Below are positions 1-5,857 of a stretch of DNA of 11,228 bases, piece by piece. Source of the DNA: UBA349 sp964444115 (GTDB lineage Archaea; Methanobacteriota; Methanobacteria; Methanobacteriales; Methanobacteriaceae); assembly GCA_964444115.1 (NCBI GenBank), contig CAYUFT010000071.1, positions 1-11,228 on the forward strand, in the 5' to 3' direction. The notes beneath the pieces were generated by a model. It searched no databases, was not told where the DNA came from, and saw only the letters and a list, made by a program, of their open reading frames with translations. Positions within the stretch are counted from its first letter, which is position 1. Each line of letters opens with the position of its first letter. The translations under genes were made by a program, and so were the position numbers.

Positions 1-118
<118 letters not shown>

Positions 119-160
119 ATCTCATATTTACTTAAAATTAACTTATTATCTTTGAATTCT

Positions 161-190
161 TTATTTTCGCTGTTTTTTCATTATTTTATT
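161..190 (+). terminator. T-rich terminator after 5S rRNA
   Basis: A run of T tracts (TTATTTT, then six T at 173-178, then TTATTTTATT) lies about 45-70 bases after the 5S RNA. Archaeal RNA polymerase terminates on T-rich stretches of the non-template strand without needing a hairpin. The rest of 119-302 is AT-rich and shows no gene. Confidence 0.45.
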
Positions 191-302
191 ATTAAAATAC
201 TAAAAACTATTAATATTATTTATTAAATTTAAAAAATAAAGATTTTTTTGATTTATAAATTTTTGCAATATTATTCACTATTCTGATTTTATTTTTTTAA
301 TA

Positions 303-548
303 TCATCTTTTTGATAAAACTTTACCATATTTAGCTTTTTTTTGTAGATGATCTGAAGTATATTCATAGTAAATTAAGTTATTCTTTAGGAATATACGAT
401 GGGCTGGAAGGTTATCTTCCCCTCTTTTTAATCCTATAGTAATCTTATTTTCACTAATTCGTATTGATTCTGCATTAGGACGGCTTTTAATGCTGTAAGT
501 ATAGTTTTTACCTAATATATCCTTTATTTTGACCCATTCGACTGTCAT
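303..548 (-). CDS. small protein of unknown function (81 aa)
   Basis: This is an 81-residue basic protein that I do not recognise. It begins MTVEWVKIKDILG, has alternating short hydrophobic stretches suggesting beta strands (residues 28-40 and 51-65), and ends in a lysine-rich tail (KKAKYGKVLSKR). It has no cysteines, signal peptide or membrane segment. The ATG at 548 is supported by an AGGTGAT ribosome binding site at 558-552, complementary to the archaeal 16S rRNA 3' end, with 3 bases between. It is convergent with the 5S gene and divergent from the ArsR-type regulator, sharing a 142-bp intergenic region with it, so it could be a target of that regulator. That link is inferred from position only. 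Confidence 0.65.
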   Translation of the reverse strand: MTVEWVKIKDILGKNYTYSIKSRPNAESIRISENKITIGLKRGEDNLPAHRIFLKNNLIYYEYTSDHLQKKAKYGKVLSKR

Positions 549-582
549 GTAATCACCTTATTTATTAATTTTATTATATTTC

Positions 583-602
583 TGATAATAAGTCCGTTAT
601 CA
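583..602. promoter_or_regulatory. dyad in the divergent promoter region, candidate ArsR operator
   Basis: TGATAA at 583-588 and TTATCA at 597-602 form a perfect 6-bp inverted repeat with an 8-base spacer. It lies between the start of the small 81-aa gene (548) and that of the metal sensor (691). ArsR/SmtB repressors bind imperfect dyads of about this size next to their own promoters. Short AT-rich dyads also occur by chance, so the assignment is tentative. Confidence 0.3.
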
Positions 603-657
603 TTTGGGGGTTTAAAATGTTCTTATATTATTACAAAATTTTTAATTTGGATAAAAA

Positions 658-666
658 CTTTTATAG
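658..666 (+). promoter_or_regulatory. TATA box of the ArsR-type regulator gene
   Basis: CTTTTATAG, centred near 662, lies about 26-29 bases before the ATG at 691. A start site at the usual archaeal distance would give an almost leaderless mRNA, which fits the weak ribosome binding site (AGGAAA at 676-681). A second candidate TATA (TTATATTA, 623-630) would instead give a leader of about 40 bases. Confidence 0.4.
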
Positions 667-690
667 GTATTTAACAGGAAATAGATTGGT

Positions 691-1044
691 ATGAATGAAG
701 GGTCGTGTGAAATTCAGGAAGCCAATGAATCAGTGGTTAATGAAGTTAAATCACAGATGATTAATGATGATATGATTGGCACTATAACTAATCTTTTTAA
801 GGCAGTGGGAGATCCTACGCGTCTAAAGATATTATATGCTCTTTCTAAGAAACCTCTTTGTGTTTGTGAGCTGGCAGCATTATTGGAAATGGAACACTCT
901 GCAATATCGCATCAACTCAGAGTTTTAAGAGATAAAAATTTGGTTAAATTCAAAAAAGAAGGTAAAATGGCCAGATATTATCTTAAAGATGACCATATTG
1001 TTATATTGATTAAAATGGCTGTAGAACATGCTGAAGAAAAATAA
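691..1044 (+). CDS. ArsR/SmtB-family metal-sensing transcriptional repressor, CadC-like
   Basis: This 117-residue winged-helix repressor should release DNA when it binds metal. The ArsR core starts near residue 33 (ITNLFKAVGDPTRLKILYAL), and the recognition helix lies around SAISHQLRVLRD (70-81). Two metal sites are visible. The alpha-3 site has C57-V-C59 in a PLCVCEL box, plus a single N-terminal cysteine C6 in SCEI, matching the first of the two N-terminal cysteines of CadC; the second is replaced by E10. The alpha-5 site has D100, H102, H113 and E116 in the SmtB/CzrA spacing. Thiophilic (Cd, Pb, As) and Zn sensing are both plausible. No metal transporter or arsenate gene is adjacent. Its targets may be itself, the divergent 81-aa gene, or distant genes. 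Family assignment is firm; the ligand is not known. Confidence 0.95.
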   Translation: MNEGSCEIQEANESVVNEVKSQMINDDMIGTITNLFKAVGDPTRLKILYALSKKPLCVCELAALLEMEHSAISHQLRVLRDKNLVKFKKEGKMARYYLKDDHIVILIKMAVEHAEEK

Positions 1045-1062
1045 TATAAATATATTATCACA

Positions 1063-1069
1063 TTTTTTT
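1063..1069 (+). terminator. oligo-T terminator of the ArsR-type gene
   Basis: A run of seven T lies 18 bases after the regulator's stop codon, followed by further T-rich sequence. This suits archaeal intrinsic termination. Confidence 0.4.
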
Positions 1070-1182
1070 CATTTAATTAATTATTACTCCTTTCAAATTA
1101 ATCTAATCAATTTTCATAGGGATTTTTATTTTCTTTTCATTACAATTTTAACAAATTCATTTTCCATAATTTAATATAATAT

Positions 1183-1222
1183 TTTATATAGATAAATATG
1201 AATATTTCTAATTTAATTAGAA
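1183..1222 (+). promoter_or_regulatory. promoter and candidate operator of the PRC-barrel gene
   Basis: TTTATATA at 1183-1190 is a good archaeal TATA box and predicts transcription starting near 1212. Centred on that point is a perfect inverted repeat, TTCTAAT (1206-1212), spacer TTA, ATTAGAA (1216-1222). A repressor bound there would block initiation. The dyad is seen directly; its use as an operator is inferred from its position. Confidence 0.45.
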
Positions 1223-1255
1223 TAATATAATGCGCCTGTTGATGGAGATGAAATT

Positions 1256-1759
1256 ATGAAAGCAAGTGAATTTATTGGGAAAACTGTAATTGATAAGAAG
1301 GGTCAGGAAATTGGAAAAATTGCAGACATAATTTTAAAACCTTCTGATTGTTTAATTGATAAAATATTAGTTTCTGATGGAGCTGTTTTAAATAAAAAAT
1401 ACTTCACAATCACTGAAAGTGAAATTGAGGCTATTGGTGATTATGTAATATTAAAAATATCAATAACTGATGTTGAAGCGAGAATTAGTCAAGAAGAAGC
1501 TGATTCTCTTAAAAAAATCGAATTAAACTTCAAAAAAATTGTCGGAAAAACTGTTATAACCAGTAATGGTGTGAAACTGGGAACTGTAGAGGATATAATG
1601 ATCCAACCGCATGAATGTTTAATGGAAAGTATAATTGTAAAAGCCAAATCAGATCTAGGAAAAAAGAGTTTCATGCTAGAAAATGATGAAATTAAAGATA
1701 TAAAAGATTATTTAATAACTAATATGGATTTTGACAGTATTGAAGATAGAATTGTTTAA
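1256..1759 (+). CDS. tandem PRC-barrel domain protein (167 aa)
   Basis: Two PRC-barrel beta-barrels make up nearly the whole protein: residues about 5-75 (starting EFIGKTVIDKKGQEIGKIAD) and about 93-160 (starting KIVGKTVITSNGVKLGTVED). PRC barrels occur in photosynthetic reaction centre H subunits, RimM and many small archaeal proteins, usually as protein- or RNA-interaction modules; the archaeal ones are mostly uncharacterised. The two halves align clearly, including a proline-x2-cysteine step at equivalent points (KPSDC32, QPHEC121), so the gene arose by internal duplication. There is no signal peptide or membrane segment, so it is cytoplasmic. The ATG has GGAGATGA just upstream (1244-1251). 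It is monocistronic, with its own promoter, and convergent with the next gene. Confidence 0.9.
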   Translation: MKASEFIGKTVIDKKGQEIGKIADIILKPSDCLIDKILVSDGAVLNKKYFTITESEIEAIGDYVILKISITDVEARISQEEADSLKKIELNFKKIVGKTVITSNGVKLGTVEDIMIQPHECLMESIIVKAKSDLGKKSFMLENDEIKDIKDYLITNMDFDSIEDRIV

Positions 1760-1805
1760 TAAAATAAATATATGCTCTTATTTAGAAAAATAAAATAAAA
1801 AAGTA

Positions 1806-1841
1806 TAAAATTAATTTATCCTTTAAAACAAATTAATTTTA
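1806..1841. terminator. AT-only hairpin between convergent genes, candidate bidirectional terminator
   Basis: TAAAATTAATTT (1806-1817) and AAATTAATTTTA (1830-1841) are perfect 12-bp reverse complements around a 12-base loop. The element lies between the stop codons of the PRC-barrel gene (+) and the secreted protein gene (-) and overlaps the latter's stop codon. T-rich tracts appear on both strands, so it could end transcription from either side. Confidence 0.45.
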
Positions 1842-2282
1842 GATTTTAGTTAGTAATTTTGCTTTTAAGGCAACTTTTTTGTTTAGTGTGTGCTGTTTAA
1901 ACGCAAAATTTTTTATAACTACATTAGCTCTTTTATTAAGAACCTTTCCATGGTATTTAGGTGGGTGAGCCTTAAAATAGTTAATTTGCTTGTTTAGTTT
2001 CTTAGCTTGTTTTTTATACTGGGCTAAAGCAACTAATAATCCTTTGGCTTTTGTATTATTTTTATAAGTTGTCGTTAAGTTGTCAATTTTGACTATCAGA
2101 GCATTTAACTTTGTTTGGGTTAAATTCAACTTAGCCAACTGAGTATCAGTTAAGTTTGTGGGTTTATAATTTTTATTTAATGTTTTTGGGCTCTTTCCAT
2201 TGGAAGCATCTGTTGCAAACGCAGGCACAATTGCGGCCACCATAATCATGGAACATAATAATGCAAATATTTTCTTTTGCAA
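1839..2282 (-). CDS. secreted lysine-rich protein of unknown function (147 aa)
   Basis: The start is a TTG at 2282, chosen because GAGGTGA lies 4 bases upstream and because it gives a complete Sec signal peptide: MQKK, a hydrophobic core IFALLCSMIMVAAIV, then PAFA with likely cleavage after A23. The mature part of about 124 residues is strongly basic, rich in Lys, Asn, Leu and Thr, and predicted mostly helical, with no cysteine. Four N-glycosylation sequons cluster in residues 43-77 (N43, N53, N68 as NLT; N75 as NNT), which suits an extracellular archaeal glycoprotein. No C-terminal anchor is visible, so it may be released or held by charge to the cell wall. I do not recognise the family. Confidence 0.8.
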   Translation of the reverse strand: MQKKIFALLCSMIMVAAIVPAFATDASNGKSPKTLNKNYKPTNLTDTQLAKLNLTQTKLNALIVKIDNLTTTYKNNTKAKGLLVALAQYKKQAKKLNKQINYFKAHPPKYHGKVLNKRANVVIKNFAFKQHTLNKKVALKAKLLTKI

Positions 2283-2286
2283 ACTT

Positions 2287-2293
2287 TCACCTC
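2287..2293 (-). promoter_or_regulatory. ribosome binding site fixing the TTG start
   Basis: GAGGTGA on the minus strand is a near-perfect match to the complement of the archaeal 16S rRNA tail. It is 4 bases from the TTG at 2282, and no ATG or GTG gives a complete signal peptide. Confidence 0.7.
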
Positions 2294-2337
2294 TTGTATG
2301 TAAATTATAAATATTCTTTTTTTCTTATTTAAAGGCT

Positions 2338-3078
2338 TTGTATAANNNNNNNNNNNNNNNNNNNNNNNNNNNNNNNNNNNNNNNNNNNNNNNNNNNNNNN
2401 NNNNNNNNNNNNNNNNNNNNNNNNNNNNNNNNNNNNNNNNNNNNNACTATTTCTGAAGATGGTTACAATACCTATTTACTTTGTGTAGAAAATCATTCCG
2501 GAACTCATGTAGATGCTCCAGGTCATTTTTTAGAAGATGGAAAATCTATTTCAGATTATGGTGTGGAAGAGTTGATTTTTAATAATGTGTTAATTTTAGA
2601 AATTCCTCAAGCTCCCGATAGTGAAATAAGCCTTCAAGATTTTCAAAGTATACTTGAAAACCATGAAAATTTAAATTCTAAAGATGAAACTAAAGATAAC
2701 TGGAAATATGTTGATTTTATTTTAATAATAACTGGTTTTTTTAAATACAGGCAAAAAAATTTAGAGAAATATTTGACAGAAAACCCCGGTATAAATCCTG
2801 AGGTAATAAACTTTTTAAGAGAAAATTTTCCATCAATCAGAGGGATTGGAATAGATTCTGTTTCTATATCTTGTTTTAGTAATCCAGATAATGCAACTGA
2901 GGCACACAAAACAGCATTTATTAAAAAAAACAATTATGGGGAACCTCTTTTACTGGTTGAAGATATGGATTTAAGTTCTTTATCTTCAAAAGATAATATA
3001 AAACAGTTATTTCTGATTCCGTGGCAATTTAAGGGTATTGATAGTGCACCATGTACAGTTATGGTTCAATTACCTTAA
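2338..3078 (+). CDS. cyclase family protein (kynurenine formamidase-like metal-dependent hydrolase), 5' end in gap
   Basis: Sequence from 2446 encodes the Cyclase family fold (Pfam PF04199). The diagnostic motif H-S-G-T-H-V-D-A-P-G-H starts at 2494; the two His, the Asp and the final His are the usual divalent-metal ligands. Further on are GIGIDSVSIS and EAHKTAF with the second-site His, then LLLVEDM with the Glu, the usual C-terminal half of the site. The family includes kynurenine formamidases and other amide or lactone hydrolases; the substrate here is unknown. The first ~35 residues fall in the 100-N gap, so the true start is unknown; the TTG at 2338 is only an open-frame extension. The protein has acidic inserts around residues 95-125. 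TrmO follows 92 bp later on the same strand. Confidence 0.85.
   Translation: MYXXXXXXXXXXXXXXXXXXXXXXXXXXXXXXXXXXTISEDGYNTYLLCVENHSGTHVDAPGHFLEDGKSISDYGVEELIFNNVLILEIPQAPDSEISLQDFQSILENHENLNSKDETKDNWKYVDFILIITGFFKYRQKNLEKYLTENPGINPEVINFLRENFPSIRGIGIDSVSISCFSNPDNATEAHKTAFIKKNNYGEPLLLVEDMDLSSLSSKDNIKQLFLIPWQFKGIDSAPCTVMVQLP
2346..2445. other. assembly gap 1 (100 N)
   Basis: Exactly 100 N, the usual placeholder for a gap of unknown size. It hides the start codon, ribosome binding site and possibly the promoter of the cyclase family gene. Confidence 0.95.
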
Positions 3079-3170
3079 AAATATAATTATTATGTTCTTT
3101 CACTTGAATACTAATAATTACTAAATCAAAAAATAACTAAATTCAAAAATTAGCAAGGGGTATTATACAA

Positions 3171-3569
3171 ATGATATTAAAACCAGTGGGTATAATTCAT
3201 TCTCCTTTTAAAGAAAGAAAGGATTCACCACATCAGGGGAGATATGGGGATCAGACCAGTGAAATAAACATTTTTGATGAATATTTGGATGCCTTGGAAG
3301 GAATTGAGAAATATAAAAATCTTATCATACTTTACTGGTTTGATAAAGCTGAAAGAGACTTGCTTAAAGTAATTCCCTTTGGAAAATCCAAAAAAAGAGG
3401 AGTTTTCTCTACTAGAGCTCCTAGCAGGCCTAATCCTATTTCTTTTGCATTAGTTGATCTATTAAAAGTAAAACAAAATAAAATGACTGTTAAAGGATTA
3501 GAAGCCCTTGATGGATCTATGGTTGTGGATATTAAACCATACTGGAAAGACATTGATTGTGTTGAGTAA
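3171..3569 (+). CDS. trmO: TrmO family tRNA (t6A37) N6-methyltransferase
   Basis: At 132 residues this is a compact member of the TsaA/TrmO (UPF0066) family. Characterised members use S-adenosylmethionine to N6-methylate threonylcarbamoyladenosine at position 37 of tRNA-Thr, next to the anticodon. Family hallmarks are the N-terminal PVGIIHSPFKER strand and turn (5-16), the signature GVFSTRAPSRPNPIS (77-91), and LDGSMVVDIKPYW (113-125). Bacterial TrmO has an added C-terminal domain that is absent here, as in many archaeal homologues, so the exact tRNA substrate is inferred. The ATG is preceded by AAGGGG (3155-3160). It may be read from its own promoter or through from the cyclase gene. It is convergent with the flavodoxin gene. 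Confidence 0.9.
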   Translation: MILKPVGIIHSPFKERKDSPHQGRYGDQTSEINIFDEYLDALEGIEKYKNLIILYWFDKAERDLLKVIPFGKSKKRGVFSTRAPSRPNPISFALVDLLKVKQNKMTVKGLEALDGSMVVDIKPYWKDIDCVE

Positions 3570-3584
3570 TTATTGAATTTAATT

Positions 3585-3607
3585 TTATAATTATATTTTA
3601 ATTATAA
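3585..3607. terminator. AT-only hairpin between convergent trmO and flavodoxin genes
   Basis: TTATAATTA (3585-3593) and TAATTATAA (3599-3607) are perfect 9-bp reverse complements around the loop TATTT. T-rich sequence follows on the plus strand. It lies in the 75-bp gap between two convergent stop codons, so it is a candidate bidirectional terminator. Confidence 0.4.
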
Positions 3608-3644
3608 TAATTATTTTGATAAATTCGAAAATACTAAAATGTAT

Positions 3645-4115
3645 TTAATCTCCTAAATCTCTCACAAAAGGATCAATTTTACAATCACAAGCTTTATTTT
3701 TTATTTCATCAACTTTGATTCCTAATTTTTGCAATGGTTCTTTTCCAGATGCTTCTGCCATAGTTCTAACAGTTTTTGGGAATCCAGATCCGCCATAAGT
3801 TGCAAAAAAGGCCACATCTTTAAATTTATCTTTATTTTCAATGAGATAAGTCTTCACTGGAACTGCTGGAAATCCGGCCCATATTGGGGTGCCTACAACT
3901 ACTAGATCATAGTCGGAAGGATCTTTCTCTAATGGTTTAATGGTAGTTAATTTACCACGATTGGCTTGATAAGCGGATTTTATCCATCCAATGATTCCAG
4001 AACGTTTTTGGGTGTCATGTATCTCTTCTATATCACATTGCATTTCCTGGGCTATGGACTGGGCAACTTCTCGGGTATTGCCGCTTCTTGAGTAATAAAC
4101 TACTAGTGCTTTCAT
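3645..4115 (-). CDS. flavodoxin family protein
   Basis: A 156-residue single-domain flavodoxin, an FMN-binding cytoplasmic electron carrier. The phosphate-binding loop is Y8-SRSGNT14 following the strand MKALVVYY. The 50s-type loop is GTPIWAG (75-81), with W79 likely stacking on the isoalloxazine ring, and ATYGGSG (105-111) supplies the other flavin loop. Length is normal for the long-flavodoxin group. A CDC pair (C143, C145) near the C-terminus is unusual for a plain flavodoxin and might carry a disulfide or bind metal. Partners are unknown; in methanogens such proteins can replace ferredoxin. No ribosome binding site precedes the ATG, and a TATA box sits at the leaderless distance. It is divergent from the alpha/beta hydrolase. 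Confidence 0.92.
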   Translation of the reverse strand: MKALVVYYSRSGNTREVAQSIAQEMQCDIEEIHDTQKRSGIIGWIKSAYQANRGKLTTIKPLEKDPSDYDLVVVGTPIWAGFPAVPVKTYLIENKDKFKDVAFFATYGGSGFPKTVRTMAEASGKEPLQKLGIKVDEIKNKACDCKIDPFVRDLGD

Positions 4116-4138
4116 GTAGATATATTAGTTTAAATAAC

Positions 4139-4148
4139 ATTTATAATT
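4139..4148 (-). promoter_or_regulatory. TATA box of the flavodoxin gene (leaderless mRNA)
   Basis: On the minus strand AATTATAAAT, centred near 4143, lies about 26-28 bases before the ATG at 4115. No Shine-Dalgarno sequence lies between. The spacing implies that transcription starts at or within a few bases of the start codon. Confidence 0.5.
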
Positions 4149-4265
4149 AGCATTGTAGATACAAGTTGCAATAACAATATGATTTAATTATAATAACTTA
4201 GTTATAATATAATTAATTACCTAGAATTGACAATAATCATATTATATCATTAATGGAGTGAAAAA

Positions 4266-5132
4266 ATGGCTTATGAAAGTTCCTTTCCTCAATCTGAATG
4301 GCAAAATGAATACTTAACGGCTTATCTTAAAGTCATGAAACTTTGGAAAGTAGAACATCAATCTTATGAAGTGGAAACCAGCTTTGGCACTACTCATATG
4401 AACATATGCGGTCCTGAAAATGCACCTACTTTAATACTATTACATGCAGCTTCTGTAGGTTCTGCGGAGTGGTATGCTAATGTAGCTTCTTGGTGTAAAG
4501 ATTTTAGAATTCTGGCCATTGATACTATTGGTGATTGTGGATGGAGTAAAGCCACTAAAAAGATGGAAAAAAGGGAAGATTATAATGAATGGATTCTGGA
4601 GATAATGGATAATTTTGATCTTGATAAAGCCAGTTTCATTGGCCATTCTTATGGTGGATGGCTAGCTATGAATATGGCCATTTTTAATCCAGATAAAGTG
4701 GATAAGCTTGTTTTATTAGCTCCTGCCGCTTCAATACAATCATTTAAATTTCTAATAAAGCTGGGATTAAAAATGCCAAAACTTCCAGTAAATGTTTCAG
4801 CAGAAAAAATCCTTAAAATGATGTCTGCTGGGAATTTTCAGCCTAAAGAGGAGTTCATAGATTTAATGGATGTGGTTAATCGGAATTGCAGACCAGAAAT
4901 GATTTTTCCTACTGTTTACTCTGATAAAGAACTCCAAAGCATTACCAAACCCACATTACTTTTATTAGGTGATCAAGAATCTATTTATTCTCCTTTAAAA
5001 GCTGTTAAAAGAGCCAGAAAATTCATTCCTAATATTAAATCAGATATTATTCTTCACGCGGGTCACTTATTAAATATGGAACAAGCAGAAAAAGTTAATT
5101 ATAAGGTCTTGAAGTTCCTAAATTCAGATTAA
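4266..5132 (+). CDS. alpha/beta hydrolase
   Basis: A 288-residue alpha/beta-hydrolase with a full catalytic triad: nucleophile S128 in the elbow GHSYGG (126-131), acid D236 in LLLLGDQE, and H267 in ILHAGHLLNMEQ. The oxyanion-hole strand is LILLHAASVGSAEWY (56-70), with A61-A62 in place of the common G-G. A cap of helices spans about 155-215. No signal peptide is seen, so it is cytoplasmic. It resembles carboxylesterase-like enzymes, but the substrate cannot be told from sequence. The ATG follows GGAGTG (4255-4260) at good spacing. The TPR gene starts 19 bases after its stop, so they are likely one transcript. Confidence 0.92.
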   Translation: MAYESSFPQSEWQNEYLTAYLKVMKLWKVEHQSYEVETSFGTTHMNICGPENAPTLILLHAASVGSAEWYANVASWCKDFRILAIDTIGDCGWSKATKKMEKREDYNEWILEIMDNFDLDKASFIGHSYGGWLAMNMAIFNPDKVDKLVLLAPAASIQSFKFLIKLGLKMPKLPVNVSAEKILKMMSAGNFQPKEEFIDLMDVVNRNCRPEMIFPTVYSDKELQSITKPTLLLLGDQESIYSPLKAVKRARKFIPNIKSDIILHAGHLLNMEQAEKVNYKVLKFLNSD

Positions 5133-5151
5133 GATATAATTTGGTGTAAAA

Positions 5152-5796
5152 ATGCAGGATTCTGACTTTAAAATTAATAAAGATAAAATCAATGAAGAGG
5201 CAATACCTTGGTTTGAAAAAGGAAATGATTATTTCATGGCCGGTGAATTCAAGGAAGCTCTTTTATCTTATGACAAAGCACTGGAAATTGATCCTGAAAA
5301 CAGTAAGATATGGGATAATCGGGGAGTTGTTTTGGCGGACTTGGGATGGCATGTAGAAGCAATAGAGTCATTTGAAATTGCACTGGATCTGGAACCGGAT
5401 AATTCAAAAGCTTGGTCCAATATGGGAGTCTCTTTAGGCGCATCCAATAGATTTGAAGAGGCTATTAACTGTTTTGATAGGGCGATAGAAATCGATCCAA
5501 AAGATGATGATGCCTGGAGTAACCGAGGCACTGCTTATTTTAGTATGGCCCAGTATGAAAAATCACTTGAAAGTTTTAACAATGCCTTAGATATAAATTC
5601 TAATAATCCGGGTGCACTAGCTGGTAAAGGATCAGCATTACGTTTTCTAAGGAGATATGAAGAAGCAGCAGTAGCATTGGAAAAATTCATGAAAAAAGCC
5701 CCTGAAGATTTATTACATATGCGAGAAGAAGCCTGGGCGATTCTTTTAGAAATAAAACTGATTATGGAACGTGAAAATCAGGAAAATAGAAATTAA
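5152..5796 (+). CDS. tetratricopeptide repeat (TPR) protein
   Basis: 214 residues containing five contiguous 34-residue TPRs: about 17-50, 51-84, 85-118, 119-152 and 153-186. Each shows the W/G/Y/A/A/P pattern, for example the pair GNDYFMAGEFKEALLSYDKA then LEIDPEN, and AWSNMGVSLG and AWSNRGTAYF at the starts of repeats 3 and 4. A charged helix (188-210) caps the solenoid. TPRs are protein-binding scaffolds; there is no catalytic domain, signal peptide or membrane segment. It lies 19 bases after the alpha/beta hydrolase on the same strand, so the two may act together, but the partner is unknown. Its own ribosome binding site is weak (GGTG at 5143-5146), which favours translation linked to the upstream gene. 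Confidence 0.93.
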   Translation: MQDSDFKINKDKINEEAIPWFEKGNDYFMAGEFKEALLSYDKALEIDPENSKIWDNRGVVLADLGWHVEAIESFEIALDLEPDNSKAWSNMGVSLGASNRFEEAINCFDRAIEIDPKDDDAWSNRGTAYFSMAQYEKSLESFNNALDINSNNPGALAGKGSALRFLRRYEEAAVALEKFMKKAPEDLLHMREEAWAILLEIKLIMERENQENRN

Positions 5797-5828
5797 ATTT
5801 TCAAAGTAATAAATTATAATGTACAAAA

Positions 5829-5841
5829 CGATTTATAAAAC
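5829..5841 (+). promoter_or_regulatory. TATA box upstream of the structured intergenic RNA
   Basis: CGATTTATAAAAC contains a perfect TTTATAAA (5832-5839). The normal archaeal distance of about 24-27 bases puts the transcription start at 5858-5862, where the 14-bp stem of the first hairpin begins. The match of promoter distance and structure start is the main argument for an independent RNA. Confidence 0.5.
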
Positions 5842-5857
5842 TACTAATGATTTAAAA

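Noticed and set aside
4187..4208. ATTATAA/TTATAAT dyad upstream of the alpha/beta hydrolase
   Set aside because: It is pure AT sequence in an AT-rich promoter and expected by composition.
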